From assembly GCA_002451715.1 (NCBI GenBank), contig DKDD01000006.1:1207-8790 (forward strand): a stretch of 7,584 nt of DNA, written 5' to 3'. Under the pieces are notes generated by a model. It was given only the letters and a program-made list of their open reading frames with translations, was not told where the DNA came from and searched no databases. Below are positions 1 through 6,594 of this stretch, piece by piece. How positions within the stretch are numbered: position 1 is the first letter of the stretch; every line of letters starts with the position of its first letter. Source of the DNA: Ruminococcaceae bacterium UBA6857. GTDB lineage: Bacteria > Bacillota > Clostridia > Oscillospirales > Acutalibacteraceae. The position numbers and the translations under genes are program-made.

Positions 1-1695
1 GAATCCCTGTCCTGCCATGAGAATGGCACGGAAAATGCTATCTTCCGGGTCAATAAAATGAACATCACAGGTTGCGACCGTCATTTTTCCAAGCTCGTCC
101 GCAACATGAACAACCTTTCGGTTCATGTTTTGGATGTCCTCAATGCTGTTGACATTCGGAAAACGTTCACTGTCAATCATATAGCGGTTGTTTCCGCAAG
201 GCTGAATTTCAAGGTAGTCGTAAAACGACGCGATTTTGAGAATCGTTTCGTCGCTTTGTCCCGTTGCGATTGCGCGGTAAAGTTCGCCGGCTTCGCACGC
301 GCTTCCGACGATGATACCCTCGCGGTACTTCATCAGTTCGCTCTTCGGGATAATCGGTTTACGGTGAAAATATTTGACGTTTGAAAGCGAGATAAGTTTA
401 TAAAGGTTTTTGAGTCCGGTGCTGTTTTTTGCAAGCAGGATTTGGTGAAAGTACTTTGCTTTCTTTTCCTTTTTCCAGTTATCAAAGCTTTGCTCGTCGT
501 CGTTAACAAAGTAACCCTCCATTCCAAGGATAACTTTGATTTTTCCGCCTGCGGCGGCAATAGCTTCCGGAAATGCCTGAACAACACCGTGGTCGGTGAT
601 TGCAATTGCCTTGTGTCCCCACGCGATTGCACGTTTGACAAGGTCCTTTGCGTCTGTGAGTCCGTCCATCATTGACATTTTTGTGTGCAGATGAAGTTCA
701 ACGCGCTTTTCTTGTGCGTCGTCAATCGGCGGAATTTTTTGAATTGTTGAAATTGCTTTCGGGCTGATTACGGTTTCGCCTGAGTACTTGTCAAACGTCA
801 AATCGCCGCGAAGAAGAATCGTTGCACCGTCTTTAACCTTTTCAAGAATATGGGCGCAGTAATCTTTCTTTTCAAAAATTTTGCATGTATAGGCATATGT
901 ACGGTCGGTGATATTGAATGTGACGATGTTGCTTCGGCCGTCGCGCGTTTCGCGCACTTCAAGCCCGAAAACATCGCCCCAAACAACGCAGGAACCGTCT
1001 TCAATGCTGATTTCCGAAAGCGGACGCGGCTTTTTGGTGATTTTGTTGCCGAGCACCGGATGCGCGGTTTCAAAGTAAAGCGGAATACCCTCAATAACCT
1101 TGTGCTCTTTCGGCTTTTCTGCAGCGGCGCGAACTTCTTCGGGGTCAATTCCCTTTGCGCGCATGTTGTTGTCTTCGGCTTCACGAATCATTTGTGAATA
1201 TGCTTCGTCTTCAAGCGAAATCTCTTCGCCCGAAAAAGCAACGCTTACTTTTCTTGAAAAGCGTTCCATAATAAGCCGCTCCATAAATTCCTTGCAGCCG
1301 CAGGATTCAAGAATGTTTTTTCCGCCGTGGGTAAGATTCACCGAAAGGGTCGTTCCGTCAAAAGCTGCGCTTGCCCCAACAAAAAAGCCGTTGCTTGCCG
1401 CAATATTTGCATTGACCGCTTTCACAAGCGAGGAAAAGTATTCTTCGGAAAAAACAGCGGACGGCATTTTGGGATAAATCACAGCCGATTCAAGGTCGAG
1501 CCTTTTTTTCAAAAGTTCTTCGACAAACGAGATTTCCCTATCCAAAACAAGAGCGGAAAACGAAAGGTAAAGTTCCATTTTCCTGCTCTCCATATATATT
1601 TTAATGTTGTCAATGCCGCAGTTCGAAAAAGCTGCGGCGGCTTGTTCGTTTTCCGGAATTTCGCCGAAAATCGAAATAAAGCTTTTACTTTCCAT
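1..1695 (-). CDS. polC: PolC-type DNA polymerase III alpha subunit, N-terminal 565 residues (partial, runs off left edge), no exonuclease insert
   Basis: Replicative DNA polymerase of Bacillota. The frame is open from the ATG at 1695 to base 1, so the C-terminal part, including the polymerase palm and fingers, lies outside. The start is supported by GGGAGA at 1705-1700, four bases upstream. Visible order: a variable N-terminal region (about 1-220), which in PolC family members contacts the clamp loader; an OB-fold region (about 232-310, VVWGDVFGLEVRE...); then the PHP domain from about 332. PHP ligands seen: H335, H337, D344, H369, E393, H417, C467, D524, H526. Recognisable PolC motifs are VELHLHTKMSMMDG, AITDHGVVQAFPEA and KYREGIIVGSAC. 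The DEDD exonuclease (FD.ETTG motif, about 170-190 residues) that Bacillus-type PolC carries between the E and the next H of PHP is absent; only 23 residues separate E393 and H417, with a short basic linker (KKEKKAK). Identity as PolC is firm; the missing exonuclease is direct reading. Confidence 0.96.
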   Translation of the reverse strand, partial: MESKSFISIFGEIPENEQAAAAFSNCGIDNIKIYMESRKMELYLSFSALVLDREISFVEELLKKRLDLESAVIYPKMPSAVFSEEYFSSLVKAVNANIAASNGFFVGASAAFDGTTLSVNLTHGGKNILESCGCKEFMERLIMERFSRKVSVAFSGEEISLEDEAYSQMIREAEDNNMRAKGIDPEEVRAAAEKPKEHKVIEGIPLYFETAHPVLGNKITKKPRPLSEISIEDGSCVVWGDVFGLEVRETRDGRSNIVTFNITDRTYAYTCKIFEKKDYCAHILEKVKDGATILLRGDLTFDKYSGETVISPKAISTIQKIPPIDDAQEKRVELHLHTKMSMMDGLTDAKDLVKRAIAWGHKAIAITDHGVVQAFPEAIAAAGGKIKVILGMEGYFVNDDEQSFDNWKKEKKAKYFHQILLAKNSTGLKNLYKLISLSNVKYFHRKPIIPKSELMKYREGIIVGSACEAGELYRAIATGQSDETILKIASFYDYLEIQPCGNNRYMIDSERFPNVNSIEDIQNMNRKVVHVADELGKMTVATCDVHFIDPEDSIFRAILMAGQGF

Positions 1696-1719
1696 TTATT
1701 CTCCCAAGTTTTCGGTAAC

Positions 1720-1751
1720 CGCCGATTGATTGAAAACGCAACCGATCGGCG
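1720..1751 (-). other. Small hairpin in the ispG-polC gap
   Basis: Perfect 7-base inverted repeat CGCCGAT / ATCGGCG (1720-1726 and 1745-1751) with an 18-base loop, inside the 66-base gap between the ispG stop and the polC start. No U-run follows it in the transcribed direction, so it is not a standard intrinsic terminator. It may affect mRNA stability or be without function. Confidence 0.35.
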
Positions 1752-1761
1752 ATCACTCATT

Positions 1762-2814
1762 TTATAATTTTTCGATTTCTTTCATAAGTTCACTCACAAG
1801 TTCGTTTTCGGGAACCTTGCGAAGAATTTCGCCGTGGCTGAAAACAAGTCCGCAGCCGTCGCCGCCCGCAATTCCGACATCGGCTTCTCTTGCTTCGCCG
1901 GGTCCGTTAACAACGCAGCCCATTACGGCAACCTTAATCGGCTTTTTGACGTTTCTGAGTTTTTCTTCAACTTCGGTTGCAAGCGAAATAAGGTCGATTT
2001 TTGTTCTTCCGCAGGTCGGGCAGGAAATAAGTGTCGGCGTATCGTTTCGAAGTCCGGCGGCTTTGAGAATGTCAAGTCCTGCATAGACTTCTTCAACAGG
2101 GTCGGCAGTGAGCGAAACGCGGATCGTGTCGCCGATTCCGTTCATGAGAAGAGTACCGATTCCGACGGCGGATTTGAGCATACCCATTCTTCTTGTTCCC
2201 GCCTCGGTAACACCGAGGTGAAGCGGATAATCACACATTGAAGCAACTTTTTTATACGCTTCAATCATCGTTTGCACGTTTGAGGATTTGATTGAAATCA
2301 CGATGTCGTCAAAGTCGAACTTTTCAAGGAGACGAACGTGATACATCGCGCTTTCCGCCATTGCCTGCGCGGTCGGAGCGCCGTATTTTGCAAGAATATG
2401 TTTTTCAACCGAGCCGGAATTTACGCCGATTCTTATCGGTACGCCGTTTTTTCTGCAGGCGTCGGCAACGGCTTTGACATTTGCATCGTCGCCGATATTG
2501 CCGGGATTGATTCGAACCTTGTCAACGCCGGCGGCAACACATTCAAGCGCAATTTTATAATTGAAATGTATGTCCGAAACAATCGGAACAGAGACGTTTT
2601 CTTTGAGTGCGGCAATTGTTTTGACCGCTTCAAGATCAGGCACGGCGGCGCGGATAATTTCGCAGCCGGCCTTTTCAAGTGCTTTTGCCTGGCAAACGTT
2701 TTTGTCAATGTCGTGCGCTTCGGCATTGAGCATTGACTGAACCGAGACGGGACTGTCTCCGCCGATAAAAATGTTGCCGACCTTTACTTTTTTTGTTTTT
2801 CTTCTTTCAATCAC
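1762..2814 (-). CDS. ispG: 4-hydroxy-3-methylbut-2-enyl diphosphate synthase (flavodoxin/ferredoxin type), IspG/GcpE
   Basis: Converts methylerythritol cyclodiphosphate to HMBPP, the penultimate step of the MEP isoprenoid pathway, in the cytosol with a [4Fe-4S] cluster. 350 residues from a GTG start, the usual length for the compact bacterial form. The N-terminal TIM-barrel part begins KKVKVGNIFIGGDSPVSVQSM; the barrel motifs PIVSDIHFNYKIAL, VRINPGNIG and LGVTEAGT are present. The C-terminal cluster domain shows SCPTCGR (C265, C268) and GCVVNGPGEA (C300, E307), matching the three cluster cysteines and the catalytic glutamate of the family. The start is set by GGAGGA at 2826-2821, six bases before GTG. 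An in-frame ATG at 2976 would add 54 residues, but those are encoded by the repeat region and have no ribosome binding site. It sits 66 bases before polC. Upstream, 348 bases separate it from rseP, unlike the tight spacing of the preceding genes. Confidence 0.96.
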   Translation of the reverse strand: MIERRKTKKVKVGNIFIGGDSPVSVQSMLNAEAHDIDKNVCQAKALEKAGCEIIRAAVPDLEAVKTIAALKENVSVPIVSDIHFNYKIALECVAAGVDKVRINPGNIGDDANVKAVADACRKNGVPIRIGVNSGSVEKHILAKYGAPTAQAMAESAMYHVRLLEKFDFDDIVISIKSSNVQTMIEAYKKVASMCDYPLHLGVTEAGTRRMGMLKSAVGIGTLLMNGIGDTIRVSLTADPVEEVYAGLDILKAAGLRNDTPTLISCPTCGRTKIDLISLATEVEEKLRNVKKPIKVAVMGCVVNGPGEAREADVGIAGGDGCGLVFSHGEILRKVPENELVSELMKEIEKL

Positions 2815-2820
2815 AGATAT

Positions 2821-2826
2821 TCCTCC
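2821..2826 (-). promoter_or_regulatory. Ribosome binding site that fixes the GTG start of ispG
   Basis: GGAGGA on the minus strand, six bases before the GTG at 2814. It decides against the longer ATG start at 2976. The site directly follows the U-tract of the hairpin at 2827-2853. It can pair with UUCCUCC at 2884-2878 further upstream, so it may be occluded in one RNA fold. Confidence 0.85.
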
Positions 2827-2853
2827 AAAAAAAGTTACCGTTACGGAACTTTT
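2827..2853 (-). terminator. Terminator-like hairpin abutting the ispG ribosome binding site
   Basis: On the minus strand AAAAGTTCCG (2853-2844), loop TAA, then CGG-T-AACTTTT, with one bulged T at 2837 and a run of seven T (2833-2827). Stem plus U-tract resembles an intrinsic terminator, though the core has few G-C pairs. It lies inside the leader of ispG, so if it works it must be partial or conditional (attenuator-like). Otherwise ispG and polC would not be transcribed from any upstream promoter. It may instead be a 3'-end stabiliser for the upstream mRNA. Confidence 0.45.
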
Positions 2854-2930
2854 GAAGATGTGTTTGACTACTTTTAGGGAGGAACAGAATCCGCCCCTAC
2901 GATTTATTTGAATTTTGCAAAACTTTTCTT

Positions 2931-2953
2931 GGCTCCCTCCTGTGAGGGAGGCC
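2931..2953. repeat. Stem-loop repeat unit GGCTCCCTC/GAGGGAGGCC
   Basis: Nine-base arms with one bulged G and a four-base loop (CTGT). No U-tract on either strand, so it is unlikely to be a terminator. It is part of the repeat cluster. Its GGAGG on the minus strand could compete for the CCUCC segment that can mask the ispG ribosome binding site. Confidence 0.6.
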
Positions 2954-2973
2954 GGATTAAACCGAACGATTTG

Positions 2974-3003
2974 CATATAAATTTACGCGGTGCAAGAGGT
3001 CAA
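2974..3003 (-). promoter_or_regulatory. Possible sigma-A promoter directed at ispG-polC
   Basis: TTGACC (3003-2998) and TATATG (2979-2974) on the minus strand, 18 bases apart. This is a reasonable match to TTGACA/TATAAT, inside the repeat-bearing gap. It would give ispG and polC their own leader of about 150 bases. Motif match only; such matches arise by chance in AT-rich spacer. Confidence 0.25.
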
Positions 3004-3010
3004 ATCTTAC

Positions 3011-3030
3011 GGGCGCCTCGCGAGACGCCC
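3011..3030. repeat. GC-rich imperfect palindrome next to GTAGGGGCG motif
   Basis: A 20-base palindrome with a single mismatched pair and the self-complementary centre CTCGCGAG. On its right it runs into one copy of the 11-base direct repeat (3026-3036). It looks like a unit of an interspersed repeat family rather than a terminator. Confidence 0.6.
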
Positions 3031-3162
3031 CTACGAGTGTATTTCTAAGTTGCGTTTTAACGGCAGGGTTTCATGGGACGGCGCGAGTCCGACCTGTACG
3101 AATTAAACCATACAATTTTGCAACGTTTTTACACAAACGCCGACAGCGCTGCAACTGTCATC

Positions 3163-4491
3163 TTACATAAACCCTATTCCCGAAATCCACTTCCAAAGGT
3201 CGCTTGCGGAAATAACCGCCATGAAAACAAGCAGCAAAACAAGTCCTGCGGCGTGAATCCAGTTTTCATACTTCGGCGGAACTTTCTTTCTGAAAAACAG
3301 TTCAACAAACATGAAGAACAGCCTTCCGCCGTCAAGAGCGGGAACGGGAAGAAGATTGAACACGCCGATGTTAACCGTGATGAGCGCCATAATCATGAGC
3401 ATGGAACTCCAATCGGTGTTTTGTGCGCTCTGCTCGGCAACGTTCGCAATGACCGAAACCGTTCCTATGGGGCCTGCAAGGTCATTGATTCCGTATTTTC
3501 CGGTGAGCATATCAAAAAGGCTGAGATAAACCATTCTTGACATTGTTGCGGTATATCTGAACGCACCGCCGACAACGTTGAAGAAATTCCTTTCTTCGCC
3601 GAGAATCGAAAAATCAAAAACGGTGACCGTTGCCATTTTTACGCTTTCAAAAGTTTTTTCCTCGCCGTCACGAAGAACCGTGAAGTCGATTGAGTAATCG
3701 GTGTCTTTTCCGATTTCTTCCATAAGTGCGGTGTTGGTTTCAACTTTAACTTTGTTTACGGCAAGAATTTTGTCGCCGTCTTTGAGTCCGGCACGTTTGA
3801 GCTTTGAGCTGACGGAAGAAATTACGCAATTTTCGTCATATGAGAAGTTTCCGCCGGTGCGGATTGCAAAGTTAACTTCCGGAAGTTCAACTTTTTCGCC
3901 GTCTCGCTCAACAACAAAAGAATATTTTCCGGTGTTGTTGCGCTGCATAAGAAAGCTTATGTCGTAATCGGAGAAAACGTGTTTTCCGTCAATCTCAAGA
4001 ATTTTGTCTCCGGCTTTGAGTCCGCCTTCGGCATTGCTGACCGCACCTTGATAAAACTGAGAAATTGTGTTTGTTCCGACAAGCGGCTCCTTTTGGCTTG
4101 AGCCGACTCCGGCAACGATGAGAATACAAATCAAAACGCCAAGAATGATGTTGTTCGTTGCTCCTGCAGCGGTAATAATCATTCGTTTCCAAACCTTTTT
4201 GTTGCAAAACGCGCCCTCATCTTCGCTGTCTTCTTCTTCGCCCTCCATGCTGACAAAGCCGCCGATCGGAAAAAGACGAAGCGCATATTTTGTTTCCTTG
4301 CCCTGTTTTTTGAGGATTGTCGGCCCCATTCCGAGAGCAAACTCATTGACCTTTACTTTGAAAATTTTTGCAAAGATAAAGTGTCCGAATTCATGTATAA
4401 AGATGATGAAACCGAAGAAAAGTATTGCAACCAAAATCGGCCATGCCTTTGTCCACACCTCGGAAAATGTTAAAAGTAAATTAAGTTTCAT
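3163..4491 (-). CDS. rseP: RseP/RasP-type site-2 protease (membrane zinc metalloprotease) with two PDZ-like regions
   Basis: Intramembrane zinc protease of the M50 family. Family members cut transmembrane segments of anti-sigma factors and signal-peptide remnants. 442 residues. The first membrane segment (about 18-40) contains the zinc motif HEFGH (H33, E34, H37). A second lies near 105-127, and the C-terminal pair near 363-386 and 412-431. The third zinc ligand region reads NLLPVPALDGG, with D387. Between the helices are two PDZ-like stretches, about 148-195 (AEGGLKAGDKILEIDGK) and 223-268 (KLKRAGLKDGDKILAVNKVKV). An acidic loop (EGEEEDSEDEGAF, 83-95) is of a type common in clostridial homologues. 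The start ATG lies four bases after the dxr stop; its ribosome binding site AAGGTGA overlaps that stop, pointing to translational coupling. The substrate in this organism is not known from the sequence. Confidence 0.95.
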   Translation of the reverse strand: MKLNLLLTFSEVWTKAWPILVAILFFGFIIFIHEFGHFIFAKIFKVKVNEFALGMGPTILKKQGKETKYALRLFPIGGFVSMEGEEEDSEDEGAFCNKKVWKRMIITAAGATNNIILGVLICILIVAGVGSSQKEPLVGTNTISQFYQGAVSNAEGGLKAGDKILEIDGKHVFSDYDISFLMQRNNTGKYSFVVERDGEKVELPEVNFAIRTGGNFSYDENCVISSVSSKLKRAGLKDGDKILAVNKVKVETNTALMEEIGKDTDYSIDFTVLRDGEEKTFESVKMATVTVFDFSILGEERNFFNVVGGAFRYTATMSRMVYLSLFDMLTGKYGINDLAGPIGTVSVIANVAEQSAQNTDWSSMLMIMALITVNIGVFNLLPVPALDGGRLFFMFVELFFRKKVPPKYENWIHAAGLVLLLVFMAVISASDLWKWISGIGFM

Positions 4492-4495
4492 TCTA

Positions 4496-4502
4496 TCACC
4501 TT
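4496..4502 (-). promoter_or_regulatory. rseP ribosome binding site embedded in the end of dxr
   Basis: AAGGTGA on the minus strand; its last three bases are the dxr stop codon TGA, followed by four bases and the rseP ATG. This arrangement favours re-initiation by ribosomes finishing dxr, so the two proteins are probably made in linked amounts. Confidence 0.75.
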
Positions 4503-5644
4503 ACATGGCTTTCAACAAATTCTCTTGCGGCTCTGTCCGCTTCAAGAACATCGGAAAGCGTATAATTATCTTTCGAAACGCCGTTTTCAAGCGCAGCTTC
4601 AACAAGTTCGGCAACAGAAAGAAAACCGACTTTGCCCTGTCTGAAAAGTTCGTTCGCCTTTTCGTTTGCGCCGTTTGCAATTGCCGGGTAAAGACCGCCT
4701 TTTTCAATCGCACCGCGGCAAAGATTTATGCAGCGGAACGTTTCGTAATCCGGCTTTCTGAAAGTGAGATTGCCGTAATCGGAAAGCGAAAGACGCTTGA
4801 CCGGAGATTCGATTCTGTTCGGATAGGTCAGCGCATATTGAATCGGGATTCTCATGTCGGGAACGCCGAGCTGAGCAATTACGGAATTGTCAACATACTC
4901 AATCAGCGAATGAACAACGCTTTCGCGGTGAACAACAATTTGAACTTCCGACGGCGGAACATCAAAAAGCCAAACCGCTTCGATAAGTTCAAGTCCCTTG
5001 TTCATCATTGTTGCGCTGTCAACGGTAATTTTTGCGCCCATGCTCCAGTTCGGGTGTTTGAGCGCTTGGGCAACGGTCACGTTTTTGAGCTCATCTCTTG
5101 TTTTTCCGAAGAACGGACCGCCCGAAGCCGTTAATATTATTGATTTAAGTTCTTCCTTTTTATTCATGCCTTGAAGGCACTGAAAAATCGCGCTGTGTTC
5201 ACTGTCTACTGGAAGAATTTTTATTCCGTTTTCTTTTGCGGTTTTTGTAACAAGACTGCCGCCGACAACAAGCGTTTCCTTGTTCGCGAGGGCAAGACCT
5301 TTTTTTGCGTTCAGTGCGCAAAGGGTAGGTTCAAGACCAGCCATGCCGACAATACCGTTGAGCACCGTGTCGCACGTTTCTTCCGCCGCACATTCGCAAA
5401 CGCCGCTTTGACCGGAAAGAACTTTTATGTTTGTATCGCGAAGTCTTTCTTTAAGGTCTTTTGCCGCGTTTTCGTCGGCAAGGGCAACCTTTTCGGGGCA
5501 AAGCTCCCTCGCCTGTTTTTCAAGAAGTTCGGCGTTGCTGTTCGCTGTGAGAGCGGTAATTTTTATGTTCGCTTTCTTGCAGACATCAATAGCCTGCGTA
5601 CCGATTGAACCGGTCGAGCCGAGAATCGAAAGTTTTTCTGTCAT
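4496..5644 (-). CDS. dxr: 1-deoxy-D-xylulose 5-phosphate reductoisomerase
   Basis: Rearranges and reduces DXP to 2-C-methyl-D-erythritol 4-phosphate with NADPH and a divalent metal, the first committed MEP pathway step. 382 residues, normal for the family. The N-terminal nucleotide-binding loop is GSTGSIG (9-15). The metal ligands sit in PVDSEHSA (D148, E150) and in the segment VDSATMMNKGLELIEA (N215, K216, E219). Also present are SGGPF (174-178) and HRESVVHSLIEY (from H239), all typical Dxr active-site segments. The start has AGGTGA six bases upstream. That site lies in the 13-base gap after the cdsA stop, so the genes are almost certainly co-transcribed. The enzyme shares the pathway with ispG downstream, and its product eventually feeds UppS. 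Nothing unusual seen. Confidence 0.97.
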   Translation of the reverse strand: MTEKLSILGSTGSIGTQAIDVCKKANIKITALTANSNAELLEKQARELCPEKVALADENAAKDLKERLRDTNIKVLSGQSGVCECAAEETCDTVLNGIVGMAGLEPTLCALNAKKGLALANKETLVVGGSLVTKTAKENGIKILPVDSEHSAIFQCLQGMNKKEELKSIILTASGGPFFGKTRDELKNVTVAQALKHPNWSMGAKITVDSATMMNKGLELIEAVWLFDVPPSEVQIVVHRESVVHSLIEYVDNSVIAQLGVPDMRIPIQYALTYPNRIESPVKRLSLSDYGNLTFRKPDYETFRCINLCRGAIEKGGLYPAIANGANEKANELFRQGKVGFLSVAELVEAALENGVSKDNYTLSDVLEADRAAREFVESHVR

Positions 5645-5657
5645 TTTATTTCACCTG

Positions 5658-6548
5658 TCAAGCGTATATCAAAGCGTAAATTCCGTAAAGCACGGGAAGA
5701 ACAAAAAGGCTGCTGTCAAAGCGATCCATTATTCCGCCGTGACCGGGAAGAAGATTGCTGTAATCTTTGATTCCGACATTGCGTTTGAGCACCGAAGCGG
5801 CAAGGTCGCCGAACATGCTAACAACGGAAAGAACACACGAAATCGGAATTATGTAAAGATATTTCATTGCGCTTTCGCCGAAAAATGCATGATAGCCGAG
5901 TTTGCCCGTTCCGAAAGAGAAAAGGAAAAGCAAAAGAACGTTGACCGCCGCAGTGATGAGCGTTCCGAAAATTGCGCCTTCAAACGATTTTTTCGGGCTG
6001 ATGTGCGGTGTCATTTTGTGCTTTCCGATTTTTCTTCCGACAAGGAACGCAAAAACGTCCGTGACCCACGAACAGGAAAACGCAAACATAACAAGGAACA
6101 CACCCTCATGGTGCGTCAGTTTATCCGGCGCAAGCTTTGCAATATCGTTGAGCCTTATGAAGCAAGTGAACGAATACGGAATTGCAACTGAAGAAAACAG
6201 CGCCGCAACCGAATCGACATACTTGATTTCCTTGTTGAAAATGACAGCAAGAAAAAGAAGCAAAAGCGCATAAAAGCTGACAAAAACACCGATCGGTTTA
6301 ATCGGAATGTCATAACTTACATAAAACGCGGAAAACGCGCTCACAACGCAGGAAACAACAAAAAGCAGTTTGCTTTTTGCGCCGCACGCACGAAGAAGTT
6401 CAAACGTTGCCATCGGTGAAATTGCGGCAACCATAAGCGTGTAGCCCGGTCTGAAATCAAAGCAGATTGAAAGCAGAAAAAGAATCAATCCTGCCGAAAT
6501 TATCAGCGTTGAACGGGTTCTTTCGCCTTTGAATTTTATTTTTTTCAT
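5658..6548 (-). CDS. cdsA: Phosphatidate cytidylyltransferase (CDP-diacylglycerol synthase)
   Basis: Makes CDP-diacylglycerol from phosphatidate and CTP at the membrane, the branch point of phospholipid synthesis. 296 residues, highly hydrophobic, with roughly eight or nine possible membrane segments (for example about 13-30, 60-80, 86-104, 150-170, 193-213, 229-250, 280-295). The C-terminal CDP-DAG synthase signature is intact: ASVLKRNVGIKDYSNLLPGHGGIMDRFDS, with S252, K255, R256, K261, D262, G269-H270-G271-G272, D275, R276 and D278. SPKKSFEGAIFG at 184-195 is also typical. An in-frame TAA directly precedes the ATG, so this start is the earliest possible. Its ribosome binding site is weak: the best purine-rich match, AAAGGA, lies about 30 bases away on the far side of a small hairpin. 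It follows uppS after 46 bases and is 13 bases from dxr. Confidence 0.95.
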   Translation of the reverse strand: MKKIKFKGERTRSTLIISAGLILFLLSICFDFRPGYTLMVAAISPMATFELLRACGAKSKLLFVVSCVVSAFSAFYVSYDIPIKPIGVFVSFYALLLLFLAVIFNKEIKYVDSVAALFSSVAIPYSFTCFIRLNDIAKLAPDKLTHHEGVFLVMFAFSCSWVTDVFAFLVGRKIGKHKMTPHISPKKSFEGAIFGTLITAAVNVLLLFLFSFGTGKLGYHAFFGESAMKYLYIIPISCVLSVVSMFGDLAASVLKRNVGIKDYSNLLPGHGGIMDRFDSSLFVLPVLYGIYALIYA

Positions 6549-6562
6549 TTATCTATACCAAA

Positions 6563-6580
6563 ACAGAAATTTTTTTCTGT
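6563..6580 (-). other. Short AT-rich hairpin between uppS and cdsA
   Basis: Perfect 7-base inverted repeat ACAGAAA / TTTCTGT with a four-base loop, in the 46-base uppS-cdsA gap. On the mRNA, the AAAGGA candidate ribosome binding site lies directly 5' of the hairpin and the cdsA start 14 bases 3' of it. Folding would bring the two closer together. Too short and A-U rich to be stable alone, so any role is speculative. Confidence 0.4.
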
Positions 6581-6594
6581 CCTTTCTTTCACGG

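Larger units (their letters stand above)
2877..3100. repeat. Cluster of palindromic intergenic repeat elements between rseP and ispG
   Basis: This is most of a 348-base gene-free gap (2815-3162) in an otherwise tight gene cluster. It holds a GC-rich imperfect palindrome at 3011-3030 (GGGCGCCTCGCGAGACGCCC), a stem-loop at 2931-2953 (GGCTCCCTC-CTGT-GAGGGAGGCC, one bulged base) and an 11-base direct repeat CGCCCCTACGA at 2892-2902 and 3026-3036. There is also an imperfect direct repeat beginning ATTAAACC near 2956 and 3103, and a short GGAC/GTCC stem at 3076-3090. The composition is more GC-rich than the flanking spacer. From general familiarity, GTAGGGGCG-type palindromes are scattered in many copies through clostridial genomes; copy number in this genome cannot be seen here. 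No transposase or clear target-site duplication is visible. Confidence 0.65.

Noticed and set aside
1509..1760. Minus-strand frame starting MSDRRSVAF between ispG and polC
   Set aside because: It overlaps the start of polC in another frame, has no ribosome binding site and shows no recognisable protein features.
2815..2976. Upstream in-frame ATG at 2976 giving IspG a 54-residue N-terminal extension
   Set aside because: The extra residues are encoded by the repeat cluster and resemble nothing in IspG. There is no ribosome binding site at 2976, whereas GGAGGA stands six bases before the GTG at 2814.
2931..3030. The two GC-rich stem-loops as intrinsic terminators
   Set aside because: Neither is followed by a T-tract on either strand. 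They fit better as units of an interspersed repeat.
4067..5134. Long plus-strand open frame of 355 codons opposite rseP and dxr
   Set aside because: It is antisense to two well-conserved genes, has no family signature, and follows from codon bias of the real genes. The same holds for the plus-strand frames at 5427-6191 and 1327-1767.
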